A DNA stretch of 64,000 bases from Yoonia vestfoldensis DSM 16212. Its GTDB lineage: Bacteria; Pseudomonadota; Alphaproteobacteria; Rhodobacterales; Rhodobacteraceae. Below are positions 26,297-39,957 of this stretch, piece after piece; the stretch's first letter is position 1; every line of letters starts with the position of its first letter. The translations under genes were made by a program, and so were the position numbers. The notes beneath the pieces are model-generated. The model did no database searches, was not told where the DNA came from, and saw only the letters and a program-made list of their open reading frames with translations. The DNA is taken from NCBI RefSeq assembly GCF_000382265.1, contig NZ_KB907974.1:1-64000 (forward strand), given 5' to 3'.

Positions 26297-27203
26297 TTTT
26301 GTCCAAATCGAAATAAGTTGTCTGATAGATCTCGTTGATCCAATTGCCATATAGAAGGTGCGCGTGGCTCCGCCAGCGGTTTTGCGGCGTCTTCAACGGA
26401 TCGTCATCGGGGTAGTAATTCGCAGGCACGTTGATCGGGGTGCCGTTGGCGATATCGCGGTCGTATTCCTGTTTCAGCGTGCCGGTGTCATATTCAAAAT
26501 GGTTGAAGATATAGAGCGCGCGATGGGCAATATCTTCGACAAGCGCAGGCCCGGATTCGGGGCTGGTGATCAGGGTTTTCAGCCCCGGCACAGCGTCGAT
26601 TTCATCCTGCCGCATTTCGGTCCAGCGGCTGACGGGGATCACGCAATCATCCGAGAACCCGCGCAGATAGGGCGAACTGGGCGCTTTGTTCTGATGCCGC
26701 AGGCAACCAAAGAGTTTTCGATCCAGCAGGTGTTTTTCCACCCCGTGGAAATAATTGATCATCGCCATGCCGCCCCAGCAGACGCCAAAGGTGGAATGGA
26801 CGTTGGTCTGGGTCCAGTCGAAGACCTGCGTCAGCTCGTCCCAATAGGTGACATCGTGGAACGGCAGATGTTCGATCGGCGCGCCGGTGATGATGAGACC
26901 GTCGAATTTTTCGTCCCGCACGTCCGAGAAGGGTTTGTAGAACTCCTCCATATGTTCGGCAGCGGTGTTGCGGGTCTGGTGTTCGCTCATCCGGATCAGT
27001 GAAAACTCGATCTGCAACGGTGTCGCCCCGATCAGGCGGGCGAACTGGTTTTCGGTCTGGATCTTCTTGGGCATCAGGTTCAGCAGCGCGATCCGCAAGG
27101 GGCGGATATCCTGCCGCGCGGCGGTGACTTCGTCCAGCACCATGACGCCTTCCTTGGACAGGACATCATAGGCGGGCAGGGCGGATGGCAATTTGATCGG
27201 CAT
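26286..27203 (-). CDS. metAA: Homoserine O-acetyltransferase (MetA family)
   Basis: MetA-family enzymes acylate homoserine for methionine synthesis. The 305-residue protein has [17 protein letters not shown], nucleophile Cys142 in [10 protein letters not shown], a distal His in FNHFEYDT and a final Glu in the expected region. The residue corresponding to position 111 in the family is Glu ([11 protein letters not shown]). In characterised enzymes Glu111 gives acetyl-CoA rather than succinyl-CoA specificity, which has Gly. Only 36 bp separate it from the upstream ATPase gene, leaving no room for a SAM riboswitch. Confidence 0.93.
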   Translation of the reverse strand: MPIKLPSALPAYDVLSKEGVMVLDEVTAARQDIRPLRIALLNLMPKKIQTENQFARLIGATPLQIEFSLIRMSEHQTRNTAAEHMEEFYKPFSDVRDEKFDGLIITGAPIEHLPFHDVTYWDELTQVFDWTQTNVHSTFGVCWGGMAMINYFHGVEKHLLDRKLFGCLRHQNKAPSSPYLRGFSDDCVIPVSRWTEMRQDEIDAVPGLKTLITSPESGPALVEDIAHRALYIFNHFEYDTGTLKQEYDRDIANGTPINVPANYYPDDDPLKTPQNRWRSHAHLLYGNWINEIYQTTYFDLDKIGT

Positions 27204-27239
27204 GAATGGTATCCTCGCAGACAGGTGCAGATAGGCCCG

Positions 27240-28103
27240 TCAGCCCCGCTTCTCAAGGGCCCGCGCGATCATCTCGACAAAGCCGTCCGCGTCGCGCACC
27301 TCAGCCACGTCATCCTGCGCCACGGTGATCCCCCAGCCATCCGCCATCGCCTTGTAACGCGGCTGGCGGTGCGCCAGCGCTTTGGCGAATGCCCAGCGGA
27401 TGAAATCGTCGGGGTCCACGGTATCGGGGGACACGTCGAATTCCGCCAGATACGCCTGCCATGTCGCCAGCAGGAACACCGGATCATAGGACATCGGTTT
27501 CGGTTCGCGGTCAAACCGGCGGATCAGTTCGGCGGTATGGGCGTCGGTGCCTTCGATCCAGACCATCAGCGTTTTTGAGGCCAGATCCGTCATGATCGGA
27601 TCCTGCGGGTTGGTCACATCGACCCATTCGCAGATCGACCCGCCGGTATCGCAGACGAAATGCGGATATTGGTAGAGATCGTGCGAGCGCGTGATGAAAT
27701 GGCCCGTGTCATGCAGCGCCGCGACCTCGGCCCGCTGGAACTGGTCCTGACGGCGGGTGTATTCATCCCATGGCAACCCGCCCTTGGCCGGATCACCCGG
27801 TTTGCCAAGGTAGGACGACATCGGGCGCAGGTCGTTGAAGGAGATGTTCGACCCGATATAGATCGAATCGCTGCGCAAAAGGTCGCGCAGGAAAGGCACT
27901 TTCATCGCCTCGCGCTTGGCATTGTCGGCGATATATTCGCCCATGTAACGGGTGCCGATCCGGTAATCGATGGAATAATGGAACCAGTCGCCCGTCTGGC
28001 GCAGCATGCTGGACAGATAGGTCTTGCCCAGCCCCGACATCGCGAAGAACAGGACACGTTTTTGCGCAGCATTGCGCCAGTCGGATGCGGATTTGTAAAT
28101 CAT
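27240..28103 (-). CDS. P-loop ATPase of unknown role
   Basis: The 287-residue protein starts MIYKSASDWRNAAQKRVL and has a P-loop FAMSGLGKTYLSSML at about 20-30. Further segments are DWFHYSIDYRIGTRYMGEYI and LMVWIEGTDAHTAELIRRF. It resembles nucleotide-kinase-like ATPases common as single-copy genes in Rhodobacteraceae, function not known to me. ATG at 28103 is used; GTG at 28169 would add 22 residues with no P-loop features, and neither has an ideal ribosome-binding site. It lies upstream of metA on the same strand. Confidence 0.7.
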   Translation of the reverse strand: MIYKSASDWRNAAQKRVLFFAMSGLGKTYLSSMLRQTGDWFHYSIDYRIGTRYMGEYIADNAKREAMKVPFLRDLLRSDSIYIGSNISFNDLRPMSSYLGKPGDPAKGGLPWDEYTRRQDQFQRAEVAALHDTGHFITRSHDLYQYPHFVCDTGGSICEWVDVTNPQDPIMTDLASKTLMVWIEGTDAHTAELIRRFDREPKPMSYDPVFLLATWQAYLAEFDVSPDTVDPDDFIRWAFAKALAHRQPRYKAMADGWGITVAQDDVAEVRDADGFVEMIARALEKRG

Positions 28104-28226
28104 GGCCTTTGGGTAAAGGGGCTTGCGGCGATCTGCCAGCGATTTTTGCAGGCTTTGTGATAATGTCACCGATCCGCAGGGCGGCAGCGGCTAAGGCGGT
28201 TGCAATCGTCGAAAGGATCGGACCAG

Positions 28227-28574
28227 ATGCAATATACCAGCAAGTTTCAAGCCATGGCGGACGCCGCACGCGCGCAGGTCGCGGATGTCCCCGCGAGCGA
28301 AGTGGACAGCCTGATCGCGGCAGGGGCCGTGGCGCTCGACATCCGCGACAAGGAAGAACATGACGCCGATCACATCGCGGGATCGCTGCATGTCAGCCGT
28401 GGCAAACTCGAGATGAATATCGAAGACATGCTGCCCGATCTCGAGACCACGATCCTGTGCTATTGCAACGCCAACAACCGCGGCGCCCTGTCGGCGGCCA
28501 GCCTTCAGGCGATGGGTTACAGAAATGCCAGGTTCATCGCGGGCGGGCTGAACGCCTATCGCGGTAAAGCCTAG
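28227..28574 (+). CDS. Rhodanese-like domain protein (115 aa)
   Basis: A single rhodanese domain: VALDIRDKEEHDADHIAGSLHV and the active-site loop CNANNRG with Cys80 as the sulfur carrier, then GYRNARFIAGGLNAY. It transfers sulfane sulfur or senses it. GAAAGGA lies upstream of ATG 28227. Its modular repeat follows at 16 bp. mnmA, which needs relayed sulfur for tRNA thiolation, is the convergent neighbour, though a functional link is only a guess. Confidence 0.88.
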   Translation: MQYTSKFQAMADAARAQVADVPASEVDSLIAAGAVALDIRDKEEHDADHIAGSLHVSRGKLEMNIEDMLPDLETTILCYCNANNRGALSAASLQAMGYRNARFIAGGLNAYRGKA

Positions 28575-28589
28575 CGGCTGCGCCACCAA

Positions 28590-28655
28590 GGGGCGCTGCC
28601 CCTCACCCGGATAAATCCGGGTTCACCCCGGAGTATTTGCAGAAATAAGAAGAAG
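28590..28655 (+). repeat. Modular intergenic repeat, complete copy
   Basis: GGGGCGCTGCCCC, then ACCCGGATAAATCCGGGT, then CACCCCGGAGTATTTGCAG and AAATAAGAAGAAG. It occupies the gap between the convergent rhodanese and mnmA genes and is nearly the same as the inverted copy at 9246-9311. Confidence 0.75.
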
Positions 28656-28666
28656 CCGCGCGGAGG

Positions 28667-29788
28667 CTATTGTCCGCGCCAGATCCAGCCGCCGCCCAGC
28701 ACGCGGGTGCTGTCGGTGTCATAGAACACGCAGGCCTGCCCAGGCGAGACGCCTTGTTCGGCGACCAGCAATTCGACCTCGGCCTCGGTGTCGTTGATCG
28801 GGCGCAGGATCGCCTCGGTCGGGGGGCGGGTGGAGCGGACGCGCACCGCGACCTGCCGTTCGGCCAGATCGGTCAGCTTGCCGCCGCCGATCCAGTTGAT
28901 TTCGCGCAAAGGCACGCGGCGGGTGGCCAGCATGTCCTTGGGTCCGACGATGACCTGTTTTTTGTCCACGTCCAGCCGCACGACATAGAGCGGATCGGCC
29001 AGACCGCCGATGCCAAGCCCGCGCCGCTGGCCCACGGTGTAGTGGATCACGCCGTGATGCTGGCCCAGCACATTGCCGGTGATGTCGACAATCTCGCCCG
29101 GGGCGGCGGCACCGGGGCGCAGTTTTTCGATGACGGCGGCGTAATCGCCGTTGGGGACGAAACAGATGTCCTGACTGTCGGGCTTGTCCGCCACGCTGAG
29201 CCCGTATTTGGCCGCCAGAGCGCGGGTCTCATCCTTGGTCTTGTGATGACCCAGCGGAAACCGCAGGTAATCAAGCTGATCCTGCGTGGTCGAGAACAGG
29301 AAATAGCTTTGATCCTTGGCCGCGTCGGCCGCGCTGTGCAATTCGGCACCCTGCGCGCCCATCTTGCGCTGGATATAATGGCCGGTCGCCATGCAATCGG
29401 CATCCAGTTCCTTTGCGGTCTGCAACAGATCCTTGAATTTCACGCGCTCATTGCAGCGGATGCAGGGGACAGGCGTCGCGCCACCCAGATAGCTGTCGGC
29501 GAATTCATCCATCACCGCCTCGCGGAAGGTGTTTTCGTAGTCCAGCACGTAATGTGGAAATCCCATGTCCTCGGCCACACGGCGCGCGTCATGGATGTCG
29601 CGGCCCGCGCAACATGCGCCTTTTTTCGCAAGCGCCGCGCCATGGTCGTAAAGCTGCAGCGTCACGCCCACGACATCGTAACCTTCCTCGGCCAGTTTCG
29701 CCGCTACGACGGACGAATCCACGCCGCCCGACATCGCGACAACCACGCGGGTGTCGGCGGGGGACTTGGCAAAACCAAGCGAGTTCAT
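28667..29788 (-). CDS. mnmA: tRNA-specific 2-thiouridylase MnmA
   Basis: MnmA adds sulfur to U34 of Lys, Glu and Gln tRNAs. The 373-residue protein has the PP-loop [14 protein letters not shown], nucleophile Cys in [13 protein letters not shown], the second catalytic Cys in [10 protein letters not shown], and the typical [19 protein letters not shown] block. ATG at 29788 with GGAAG upstream is chosen over an in-frame ATG at 29806; upstream codons to 29866 are AT-rich and unlike the family. Confidence 0.95.
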   Translation of the reverse strand: MNSLGFAKSPADTRVVVAMSGGVDSSVVAAKLAEEGYDVVGVTLQLYDHGAALAKKGACCAGRDIHDARRVAEDMGFPHYVLDYENTFREAVMDEFADSYLGGATPVPCIRCNERVKFKDLLQTAKELDADCMATGHYIQRKMGAQGAELHSAADAAKDQSYFLFSTTQDQLDYLRFPLGHHKTKDETRALAAKYGLSVADKPDSQDICFVPNGDYAAVIEKLRPGAAAPGEIVDITGNVLGQHHGVIHYTVGQRRGLGIGGLADPLYVVRLDVDKKQVIVGPKDMLATRRVPLREINWIGGGKLTDLAERQVAVRVRSTRPPTEAILRPINDTEAEVELLVAEQGVSPGQACVFYDTDSTRVLGGGWIWRGQ

Positions 29789-29937
29789 GGTGGCTTCCAA
29801 TGGCATTGTCGTGATCCGTCGGTTCAAAGACAAATATAAATATAGAAAAATGCAACGCACTCTCAAGGTGCGGTTACACCTCTCGTTAAGTCATGGGCGG
29901 CATAACATCTGCGGGAGTTTCCGGAAAGGGGTGCCAC

Positions 29938-30216
29938 ATGTATTTGCGAAAGATCGAAGGCCCGCGTGCAGTCACATTGCCCGACGGGTCCACGATGACA
30001 CGGGCGGACCTGCCCGACAGGACGACCAGCCGATGGGTCGCGTCACGCAAGGCGGCGGTTGTGCGCGCGGTCACATATGGGTTGATTTCACGGGCAGAAG
30101 CCATGGAAACCTACACCTTGTCCGAGGAAGAAATGACGGCATGGGAATCCGCGGTCGCCGCGCATGGTGAGGCCGCCCTCAAGGCAACCGCACTGCAAAA
30201 GTATAGACAACCTTAA
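29938..30216 (+). CDS. sciP: CtrA inhibitor SciP (DUF1153)
   Basis: In Caulobacter SciP binds CtrA or its promoters and keeps CtrA-activated genes off in early cell cycle. The 92-residue protein begins MYLRKIEGPRAVTLPDGSTM and contains the DUF1153 helix-turn-helix (TTSRWVASRKAAVVRAVTYG, then LISRAEAMETYTLSEEEM). Length matches the family. AAAGGGG precedes ATG 29938. ctrA follows after 90 bp on the same strand. Confidence 0.93.
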   Translation: MYLRKIEGPRAVTLPDGSTMTRADLPDRTTSRWVASRKAAVVRAVTYGLISRAEAMETYTLSEEEMTAWESAVAAHGEAALKATALQKYRQP

Positions 30217-30306
30217 CACGCATTCGTAAATTGTTCTTTGCCAGTAACGTGTGGTTAACCTTTTTTCGCGTATGGTGAAGTGCACAAGTCAGAGTGGAGA
30301 ATCCCT
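30217..30306 (+). promoter_or_regulatory. sciP-ctrA intergenic region with CtrA half-sites
   Basis: Two TTAAC half-sites occur here: CTTAACACG near 30215-30223 and the palindrome GGTTAACC at 30253-30260, followed by a T run and CGCGTATGGTGAAG. No full TTAA-N7-TTAA box is present. CtrA autoregulation through half-sites is known in Caulobacter, so a similar role is plausible. No GANTC methylation site was found. Confidence 0.4.
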
Positions 30307-35362
<5,056 letters not shown>

Positions 35363-35389
35363 CAGGGTCGTCCCCATAAGTGTTAAAAT

Positions 35390-35404
35390 GTTCCTAAAAA
35401 GTTC
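35390..35404. promoter_or_regulatory. LexA box 1 (GTTC-N7-GTTC)
   Basis: GTTC at 35390-35393 and 35401-35404 with seven A/T-rich bases between, the alphaproteobacterial SOS operator. It is 28 bp after the recG stop and 61 bp before the small ORF at 35465. Confidence 0.75.
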
Positions 35405-35443
35405 TTTACAGACACGACTCGATATGAGAACAAAGTAGCAACA

Positions 35444-35458
35444 GAACATTAAGGGAAC
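35444..35458. promoter_or_regulatory. LexA box 2 (GAAC-N7-GAAC)
   Basis: GAAC at 35444-35447 and 35455-35458 with seven bases between, the same operator in reverse orientation. It overlaps the ribosome-binding site AAGGGAAC of the small ORF. Two boxes within 70 bp of one start codon are very unlikely by chance. Confidence 0.75.
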
Positions 35459-35464
35459 ACTGAC

Positions 35465-35587
35465 ATGGCGAAAGAAATTACAACCATTCTGATCCGTTCG
35501 CGTCACACGCTGATCGGGGATGCCTTGGGCATTGTTGCCCTGATGGTTTTGTTGTTTGTCGGATTGGCCTTGCCCGGGCCCGTCTGA
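35465..35587 (+). CDS. Small single-pass membrane protein (40 aa), predicted SOS-controlled
   Basis: ATG 35465 follows AAGGGAAC. The product starts MAKEITTILIRSRHTLIG, continues through a hydrophobic helix at about residues 20-36 (DALGIVALMVLLFVGLAL) and ends PGPV. It has a basic cytoplasmic-type N-terminus and would be an inner-membrane protein. I recall similar tiny proteins in Rhodobacteraceae but no described role. Two LexA boxes precede it. The Caulobacter SOS division inhibitor SidA is also a tiny inner-membrane protein under LexA control, so a similar job is a reasonable hypothesis, without visible sequence identity. Confidence 0.75.
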   Translation: MAKEITTILIRSRHTLIGDALGIVALMVLLFVGLALPGPV

Positions 35588-35747
35588 CCTGCCGCGCGGC
35601 GGTCTGGTCCGCACCATTGCCTGTCCCACACTGCAATGATTTTACCCCGCCTGACATCACGGATTTGCCTCTTGCTGATGCCTTAGGACCAGACCGCCGC
35701 AAAACTCGCCGCCGCCATCCTGTCCCGGATGTGCGGCGGTTTTTTTA
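35588..35747 (+). ncRNA. Structured RNA segment after the small ORF (3' UTR or sRNA candidate)
   Basis: A perfect 15-bp inverted repeat, GCGGCGGTCTGGTCC (35596-35610) with GGACCAGACCGCCGC (35686-35700), encloses 75 nt that contain a second hairpin CATTGC/GCAATG (35614-35637). A Rho-independent terminator follows at once. The arrangement implies a stable folded RNA of about 150 nt, either the 3' end of the SOS transcript or an sRNA processed from it. It does not match 6S, RNase P, tmRNA or SRP RNA as far as I can judge. Confidence 0.5.
35706..35747 (+). terminator. Rho-independent terminator after the structured segment
   Basis: GCCGCCGCCATCC and GGATGTGCGGCGG pair around loop TGTCCC with one or two bulges and are followed by seven T. 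Its left arm begins just after the end of the long stem at 35700. Confidence 0.85.
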
Positions 35748-36191
35748 TGCGCGAGCCTTGGCGGTCTGCAGCGCGTCCAGCGTCGCGTCAAACGCCAGCA
35801 TGATGGACGCATGGCGGTTCTTATAATCGCGCGCGGGTTCCAGCACGGCCAGCCCGTCAAAAGGGGCTGCAGGCACGGGGCCATCCGATTTCAGCATCGC
35901 GAGCAGGGCATCGCGCCCCGCCTGCACCTGATCCTCGGTCAGCCCGACGATCGCGCCGCCGACGACCGCCGCCGCCGCTTGCCCCAAGGCGCAGGCTTTC
36001 ACGTCCTGCCCGTAGTCGGTGATCACGCCGTCCTGCACGACGATATCGACCGTCACATTCGACCCGCAGAGCGGCGCGCGCTTTTTCGCCGTGGCCGTGG
36101 GCGCGGGCAGGCGGGTGTTGCGCGGCATGTCGGCCGCCAGCGCCAGAATGCGCGCGGAGTAGAGTTTGATCATGTCGGTTTCGGCTGACAT
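35745..36191 (-). CDS. Iron-sulfur cluster assembly scaffold (SufU/IscU family)
   Basis: The 148-residue protein has the NifU_N/IscU fold: IKLYSARILALAADMP, first Cys in PLCGSNVTVDI, second in VKACALGQAAAAVVG. The third cysteine of classical IscU is not evident near the C-terminus, as in many alphaproteobacterial homologues that work with the Suf system. GAAGGG precedes ATG 36191. It converges on the terminator at 35706-35747 and diverges from hisI. Confidence 0.85.
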   Translation of the reverse strand: MSAETDMIKLYSARILALAADMPRNTRLPAPTATAKKRAPLCGSNVTVDIVVQDGVITDYGQDVKACALGQAAAAVVGGAIVGLTEDQVQAGRDALLAMLKSDGPVPAAPFDGLAVLEPARDYKNRHASIMLAFDATLDALQTAKARA

Positions 36192-36258
36192 CGCATTTGC
36201 CCTTCGGTGCTGTTCTGTCTAGTTAGGGCGCTGCACGCCGCTTGCAAAGGGGAACCCG

Positions 36259-36636
36259 ATGCCTTTCGACCCAACCAGTCTCACATATAACGACGCAGGG
36301 CTGATCCCTGCAATCGCCCAGGATGCCGCATCGGGCGAGGTGCTGATGATGGCCTGGATGAACGCCGAAGCCGTGGCGCGCACGCTGGAAACAGGCCGCG
36401 TCACCTATTGGTCACGCTCGCGTCAGGCGTTCTGGGTCAAGGGCGACACCAGCGGTCATGTGCAGGAACTGGTCGATTTCCGCGTTGATTGCGACCGCGA
36501 TTGCCTGCTGGTGACGGTCAACCAGACCGGGCCTGCCTGCCACACGGGGCGGCGGTCGTGTTTCTATACCGCCGTGCGGGCGGGTGACGAGGTGGAACTG
36601 ATGCAGCCTATGGCGCCAACCCCACCATCCGCCTGA
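36259..36636 (+). CDS. hisI: Phosphoribosyl-AMP cyclohydrolase
   Basis: This is the third step of histidine synthesis: hydrolysis of phosphoribosyl-AMP. The 125-residue monofunctional protein shows [38 protein letters not shown] and the zinc and magnesium motif [22 protein letters not shown]. The last 29 bp overlap the end of the convergent gluQ gene. Confidence 0.97.
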   Translation: MPFDPTSLTYNDAGLIPAIAQDAASGEVLMMAWMNAEAVARTLETGRVTYWSRSRQAFWVKGDTSGHVQELVDFRVDCDRDCLLVTVNQTGPACHTGRRSCFYTAVRAGDEVELMQPMAPTPPSA

Positions 36637-37438
36637 TATCTGCGGGGCTGGCCTCTTCGGCGCGGAATTTGGCGATGGCCTTGGCGTCGTCACGCTTGGC
36701 AAGGCGTTTACCAGCATCGTCGCGGATCAGGCCGTGGTGGTGATAGCGCGGGGTGGGCAGGCCCAGCAGGCGTTGCAAGGCCACATGAATCTGCGTCGCC
36801 TCGGCCAGATCCGCGCCGCGCACCACGTCGGTCACACCCTGTGCCGCATCGTCGATCACCACACTGAGGTGATAGGACGTGCCGCTATCCTTGCGCCCTA
36901 TCACGAAATCGCCCACGTCGCGGCGCAGGTCCTGCCGCGAAACATCAACCTGCACACCGTTGTTCGCGAAAGACATTCCCTCATCCGGCAATGTATCCAG
37001 ATCAAACCGCAGCACCGCATCGCGCGGGGGCTGGGCCGCATCCCCACGCTGCCCTTTGCAGGTGCCGGGATAGATCAGCCCGTCAGGACCCAAGGGCGCA
37101 CCTTCCTGCGGCGCGCTTAACGCGTCCTGAATATCGCGCCGCGTGCAGGTGCAGATGTATAAATGCCCCGCGCGCCACAGATCGTCGATCACGCTGTAAT
37201 AGGTGGCCATCCGGTCCGACTGGCGCAGCACAGGCCCGTCCCATGTCAGGCCAAGCCATGCCAGATCGTCGTAAATCTGCGCCTCCCACTGCGGGCGGGC
37301 GCGGGTCTGGTCGATATCCTCGATCCGTAGCAGGAATTGCCCACCCACCGCACGCGCCATGTCATGCGCAAGGATCGCGGAATAGGCATGCCCCAGATGC
37401 AGCGGCCCCGTCGGGGACGGCGCAAAGCGCGTGATCAT
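36608..37438 (-). CDS. gluQ: Glutamyl-Q tRNA(Asp) synthetase
   Basis: It charges glutamate onto the queuosine base of tRNA-Asp. The 276-residue protein is a GluRS paralogue without anticodon domain: HIGH-type motif in [17 protein letters not shown], zinc-binding CTCTRRDIQ and YPGTCKG, and [10 protein letters not shown] as KMSKS equivalent. ATG 37438 overlaps the trmFO stop, so it is read through from trmFO. Its 3' end overlaps hisI. Confidence 0.94.
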   Translation of the reverse strand: MITRFAPSPTGPLHLGHAYSAILAHDMARAVGGQFLLRIEDIDQTRARPQWEAQIYDDLAWLGLTWDGPVLRQSDRMATYYSVIDDLWRAGHLYICTCTRRDIQDALSAPQEGAPLGPDGLIYPGTCKGQRGDAAQPPRDAVLRFDLDTLPDEGMSFANNGVQVDVSRQDLRRDVGDFVIGRKDSGTSYHLSVVIDDAAQGVTDVVRGADLAEATQIHVALQRLLGLPTPRYHHHGLIRDDAGKRLAKRDDAKAIAKFRAEEASPADIRRMVGLAP

Positions 37439-38790
37439 TCCGCGGCAAGCGCCTGCGGGGCCAGCCAGTCTTGCCAATCCGCCTTGGCGCGGTCGGTATA
37501 GGCCTTGTAGCGGTCCTTGCGCCCGCGACGCCCGCCTTTGACGCCGTCAAGCGGCGGGAACAGCCCGAAATTCACGTTCATCGGCTGGAATGTCTTGGCA
37601 TCCGCGCCACCCGTGATGTGGGTGACAAGCGCGCCCATGGCGGTGGTATCCGGCACTGGCGACAGGCTGCGCCCTTGCAGTTCCGCCGCCGCCATCCGGC
37701 CGGCAAGCAGGCCCATCGCGGCACTTTCGACATAGCCTTCGACGCCCGTGATCTGCCCCGCAAAGCGGATATGGGGGCGCGAGCGCAGGCGCATCTGGTC
37801 GTCCAGCAAGGTGGGTGAGTTGATGAACGTGTTGCGGTGGATGCCGCCAAGACGGGCGAATTCGGCAGTCTCCAGTCCTGGAATCATCGCAAAAACAGTC
37901 TTTTGCGCGCCGTATTTCATCTTGGTCTGGAAACCGACGATGTTGTAGAGCGTGCCCAGAGCATTGTCGCGGCGCAGCTGCACCACAGCATAGGGTTTGT
38001 TCTGCGGATCATGCGCATTGGTCAGGCCCACGGGTTTCATCGGGCCAAAGCGCAGGGTTTCGCGCCCGCGCTCGGCCATCACCTCGATCGGCAGGCAGCC
38101 GTCGAAATAGCCGGCGGTTTCGCCTTCCTTGAACTCGGTTTTCTCGGCGGCCAGCAGCGCGTCGATGAAATCCTCGTATTGCGCCTTGGTCATCGGGCAG
38201 TTGAGATAGGCTGTCTGTTCCTCGACAGTCTCGCCTTTGTCATACCGCGACTGCATCCATGCAACGTCCATATTGACCGTCTCGTGATAGACGATGGGCG
38301 CGATGGCATCGAAAAAGGCCAGCGCCTCGGTCCCTGTCTCGGCGGCAATCGCCTCGGCCAGCGCGCCAGAGGTCAGCGGGCCGGTCGCGATGATCCAGTG
38401 ACCGTCATCGGGCAGGGCGGTGATTTCCTCGTAGCTGACGCTGATATTGGGGTGCGCTTTCAGCGCGGCTGTCACGCTTTCGGCGAACGGGTCGCGGTCC
38501 ACGGCCAGCGCGCCACCCGCAGGCAGGCGGTGACGCTGCGCCATATCCATGATCAGCCCGCCAGCGGCCCGCATTTCCCAATGCAACAGACCCACCGCGT
38601 TTTGTTCATGGTCATCCGAGCGGAAGGAATTGGAACAGACCATTTCCCCCAGATTGCCGGTGCGGTGGGCAAAGGTGCCGACCTTGGGGCGCATTTCGTG
38701 GATGACGACGCGGATGCCCGCAGTGGCGGCCTGCCAGGCGGCCTCTGATCCGGCCATACCGCCGCCGATGATGTGAAGTGTGTTCTGCAT
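37435..38790 (-). CDS. trmFO: Methylenetetrahydrofolate-tRNA(uracil-5-)-methyltransferase
   Basis: The folate- and FAD-dependent enzyme makes m5U54 in tRNA. The 451-residue protein begins [18 protein letters not shown] (FAD Rossmann) and includes [44 protein letters not shown] and [13 protein letters not shown]. It heads a two-gene unit with gluQ (ATGA overlap). A terminator of the next operon lies just upstream. Confidence 0.96.
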   Translation of the reverse strand: MQNTLHIIGGGMAGSEAAWQAATAGIRVVIHEMRPKVGTFAHRTGNLGEMVCSNSFRSDDHEQNAVGLLHWEMRAAGGLIMDMAQRHRLPAGGALAVDRDPFAESVTAALKAHPNISVSYEEITALPDDGHWIIATGPLTSGALAEAIAAETGTEALAFFDAIAPIVYHETVNMDVAWMQSRYDKGETVEEQTAYLNCPMTKAQYEDFIDALLAAEKTEFKEGETAGYFDGCLPIEVMAERGRETLRFGPMKPVGLTNAHDPQNKPYAVVQLRRDNALGTLYNIVGFQTKMKYGAQKTVFAMIPGLETAEFARLGGIHRNTFINSPTLLDDQMRLRSRPHIRFAGQITGVEGYVESAAMGLLAGRMAAAELQGRSLSPVPDTTAMGALVTHITGGADAKTFQPMNVNFGLFPPLDGVKGGRRGRKDRYKAYTDRAKADWQDWLAPQALAAE

Positions 38791-38823
38791 GCTCTGGATT
38801 TAGTCCCGTGGCAGGCAAAAGAA

Positions 38824-38849
38824 AAGGCCCGCAGTTGCCTGCGGGCCTT
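38824..38849 (-). terminator. Terminator of the outer-membrane protein gene
   Basis: AAGGCCCGCAG and CTGCGGGCCTT enclose TTGC. On the minus strand the hairpin is followed by TTTTCTTTT, so it ends the transcript of the gene at 38873-39622. Confidence 0.85.
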
Positions 38850-38872
38850 GTCACTTGCATAGCTATGGCGTC

Positions 38873-39622
38873 TTAGCCGCCGAAACCAAGGAAGCTGCGT
38901 TCACCGAATATGTTGCCGCCACCGTTGCGGCCGATCTTATAGGCCGCGCCGATGGAGATGTATTCCGCTTCTTCGCTGCCGGCGAAGGTTTCACCCTCGA
39001 TATTGCCAGACGTGCTGATCTGGCCGATCTGGGCAAAGACGGACGTACCTTCGCTGAAGGTATACCGCGCCAGAAGAGAGGCGTCATTGAACGTCACATC
39101 GACGTCCGAGCCGGCGCTGATCGAGAAAGCATTGTAATCGACCCCTACCGAGATGGCGGGCGTCACGGCAAATTCGGCATTGAGCCCGAAAATCGTCACA
39201 TCCTCGTCTCCGTCAAGATCGTCCGACTCGACCGCGCCGAAATACGCACCAAACTGGCTTGTCGCAAAAGTAGAGCCGTATTCGATCCCGTATGTCATCA
39301 CATCCAGATCGTCACCGCTATCCGCGCCGACAAAAATGCCGACAGCTGCGGACGGTGACACCAGATACATGCCATGCGCGGTCACGTTGAACACCGAGGT
39401 GTCGTCATCGGAAGCATCGGAAAACGCGAGGTTGCCCCCCAGCGCAAAAGCGGAACCGACCCCGATTTCGCCACCGCCGCTGAGGCTGGTCACTGTCCGA
39501 TCAACGTCGGAATCCGTGAAGGTGCTCACGGCCCCTTCGACAGAGCCCACAAGCTCTTGCGCCATGATAGGGGTCGCGGCAACGGATATCAGCGCCGCGG
39601 CAACGATTTTCTGAAGTGTCAT
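38873..39622 (-). CDS. Outer-membrane beta-barrel protein, paralogue A
   Basis: The 249-residue protein has a signal peptide (TLQKIVAAALISVAATPIMA) and an alternating, acidic, glycine-rich beta-barrel pattern (GYxxEYGS.., YFGAVESDDLDGDEDVTIFG, ARYTFSEGTSVFAQIG). It ends with an aromatic-rich tail (RSFLGFGG). No pore family can be named with confidence. ATG 39622 is taken because it starts the signal peptide. The next gene on the same strand (39958-40695) encodes a related protein. Confidence 0.7.
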   Translation of the reverse strand: MTLQKIVAAALISVAATPIMAQELVGSVEGAVSTFTDSDVDRTVTSLSGGGEIGVGSAFALGGNLAFSDASDDDTSVFNVTAHGMYLVSPSAAVGIFVGADSGDDLDVMTYGIEYGSTFATSQFGAYFGAVESDDLDGDEDVTIFGLNAEFAVTPAISVGVDYNAFSISAGSDVDVTFNDASLLARYTFSEGTSVFAQIGQISTSGNIEGETFAGSEEAEYISIGAAYKIGRNGGGNIFGERSFLGFGG

Positions 39623-39957
39623 TAGATGCCTGTATTTTTGATTTTTGACTAATACATCGATATCCAAAAGCAGCCAAAACTCAATCAGAACAAGATCAAT
39701 CCGCGTTTTCTGTTACGTAATTACTACATTGGGTAATCACGCACGAAATGAATTTGTCCGGCCCCTTCGCAAATATCGCCAGTATCGCGCAAAAATCGGC
39801 GATTGCGATTTTAGTGACAATCTATACACCAATTTCTTTACCTGACGCACGGCCCCTTACACGCAGGATCATGTAAAATGTCCCCGGTCGGTGACGCGGA
39901 TCAAGCGTGCCGAGGTGACAAGGCCCGATGCAAAACACCGAGCCATATCAAGATGTT
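39623..39957. other. Intergenic region between the two outer-membrane protein genes
   Basis: 335 bp with no convincing gene. AT-rich, unlike neighbouring coding DNA, with GATATCGATGTATTAGTCAA close to the start of paralogue A on the minus strand. It presumably holds that gene's promoter. I find no clear terminator for paralogue B and no LexA or CtrA box. Confidence 0.4.

Noticed and set aside
27204-27239. SAM-II riboswitch expected before metA in alphaproteobacteria
   Set aside because: Only 36 bp separate metA from the upstream gene, too short and without the fold.
35383-35397. TTAA-N7-CTAA, a near CtrA box beside LexA box 1
   Set aside because: One half-site mismatches, and the overlap with a perfect LexA box explains the A/T-rich sequence.
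35588-35747. 6S RNA interpretation of the structured segment
   Set aside because: There is no recognisable central bubble flanked by the conserved stems and no adjacent folate gene; left as an unnamed candidate.
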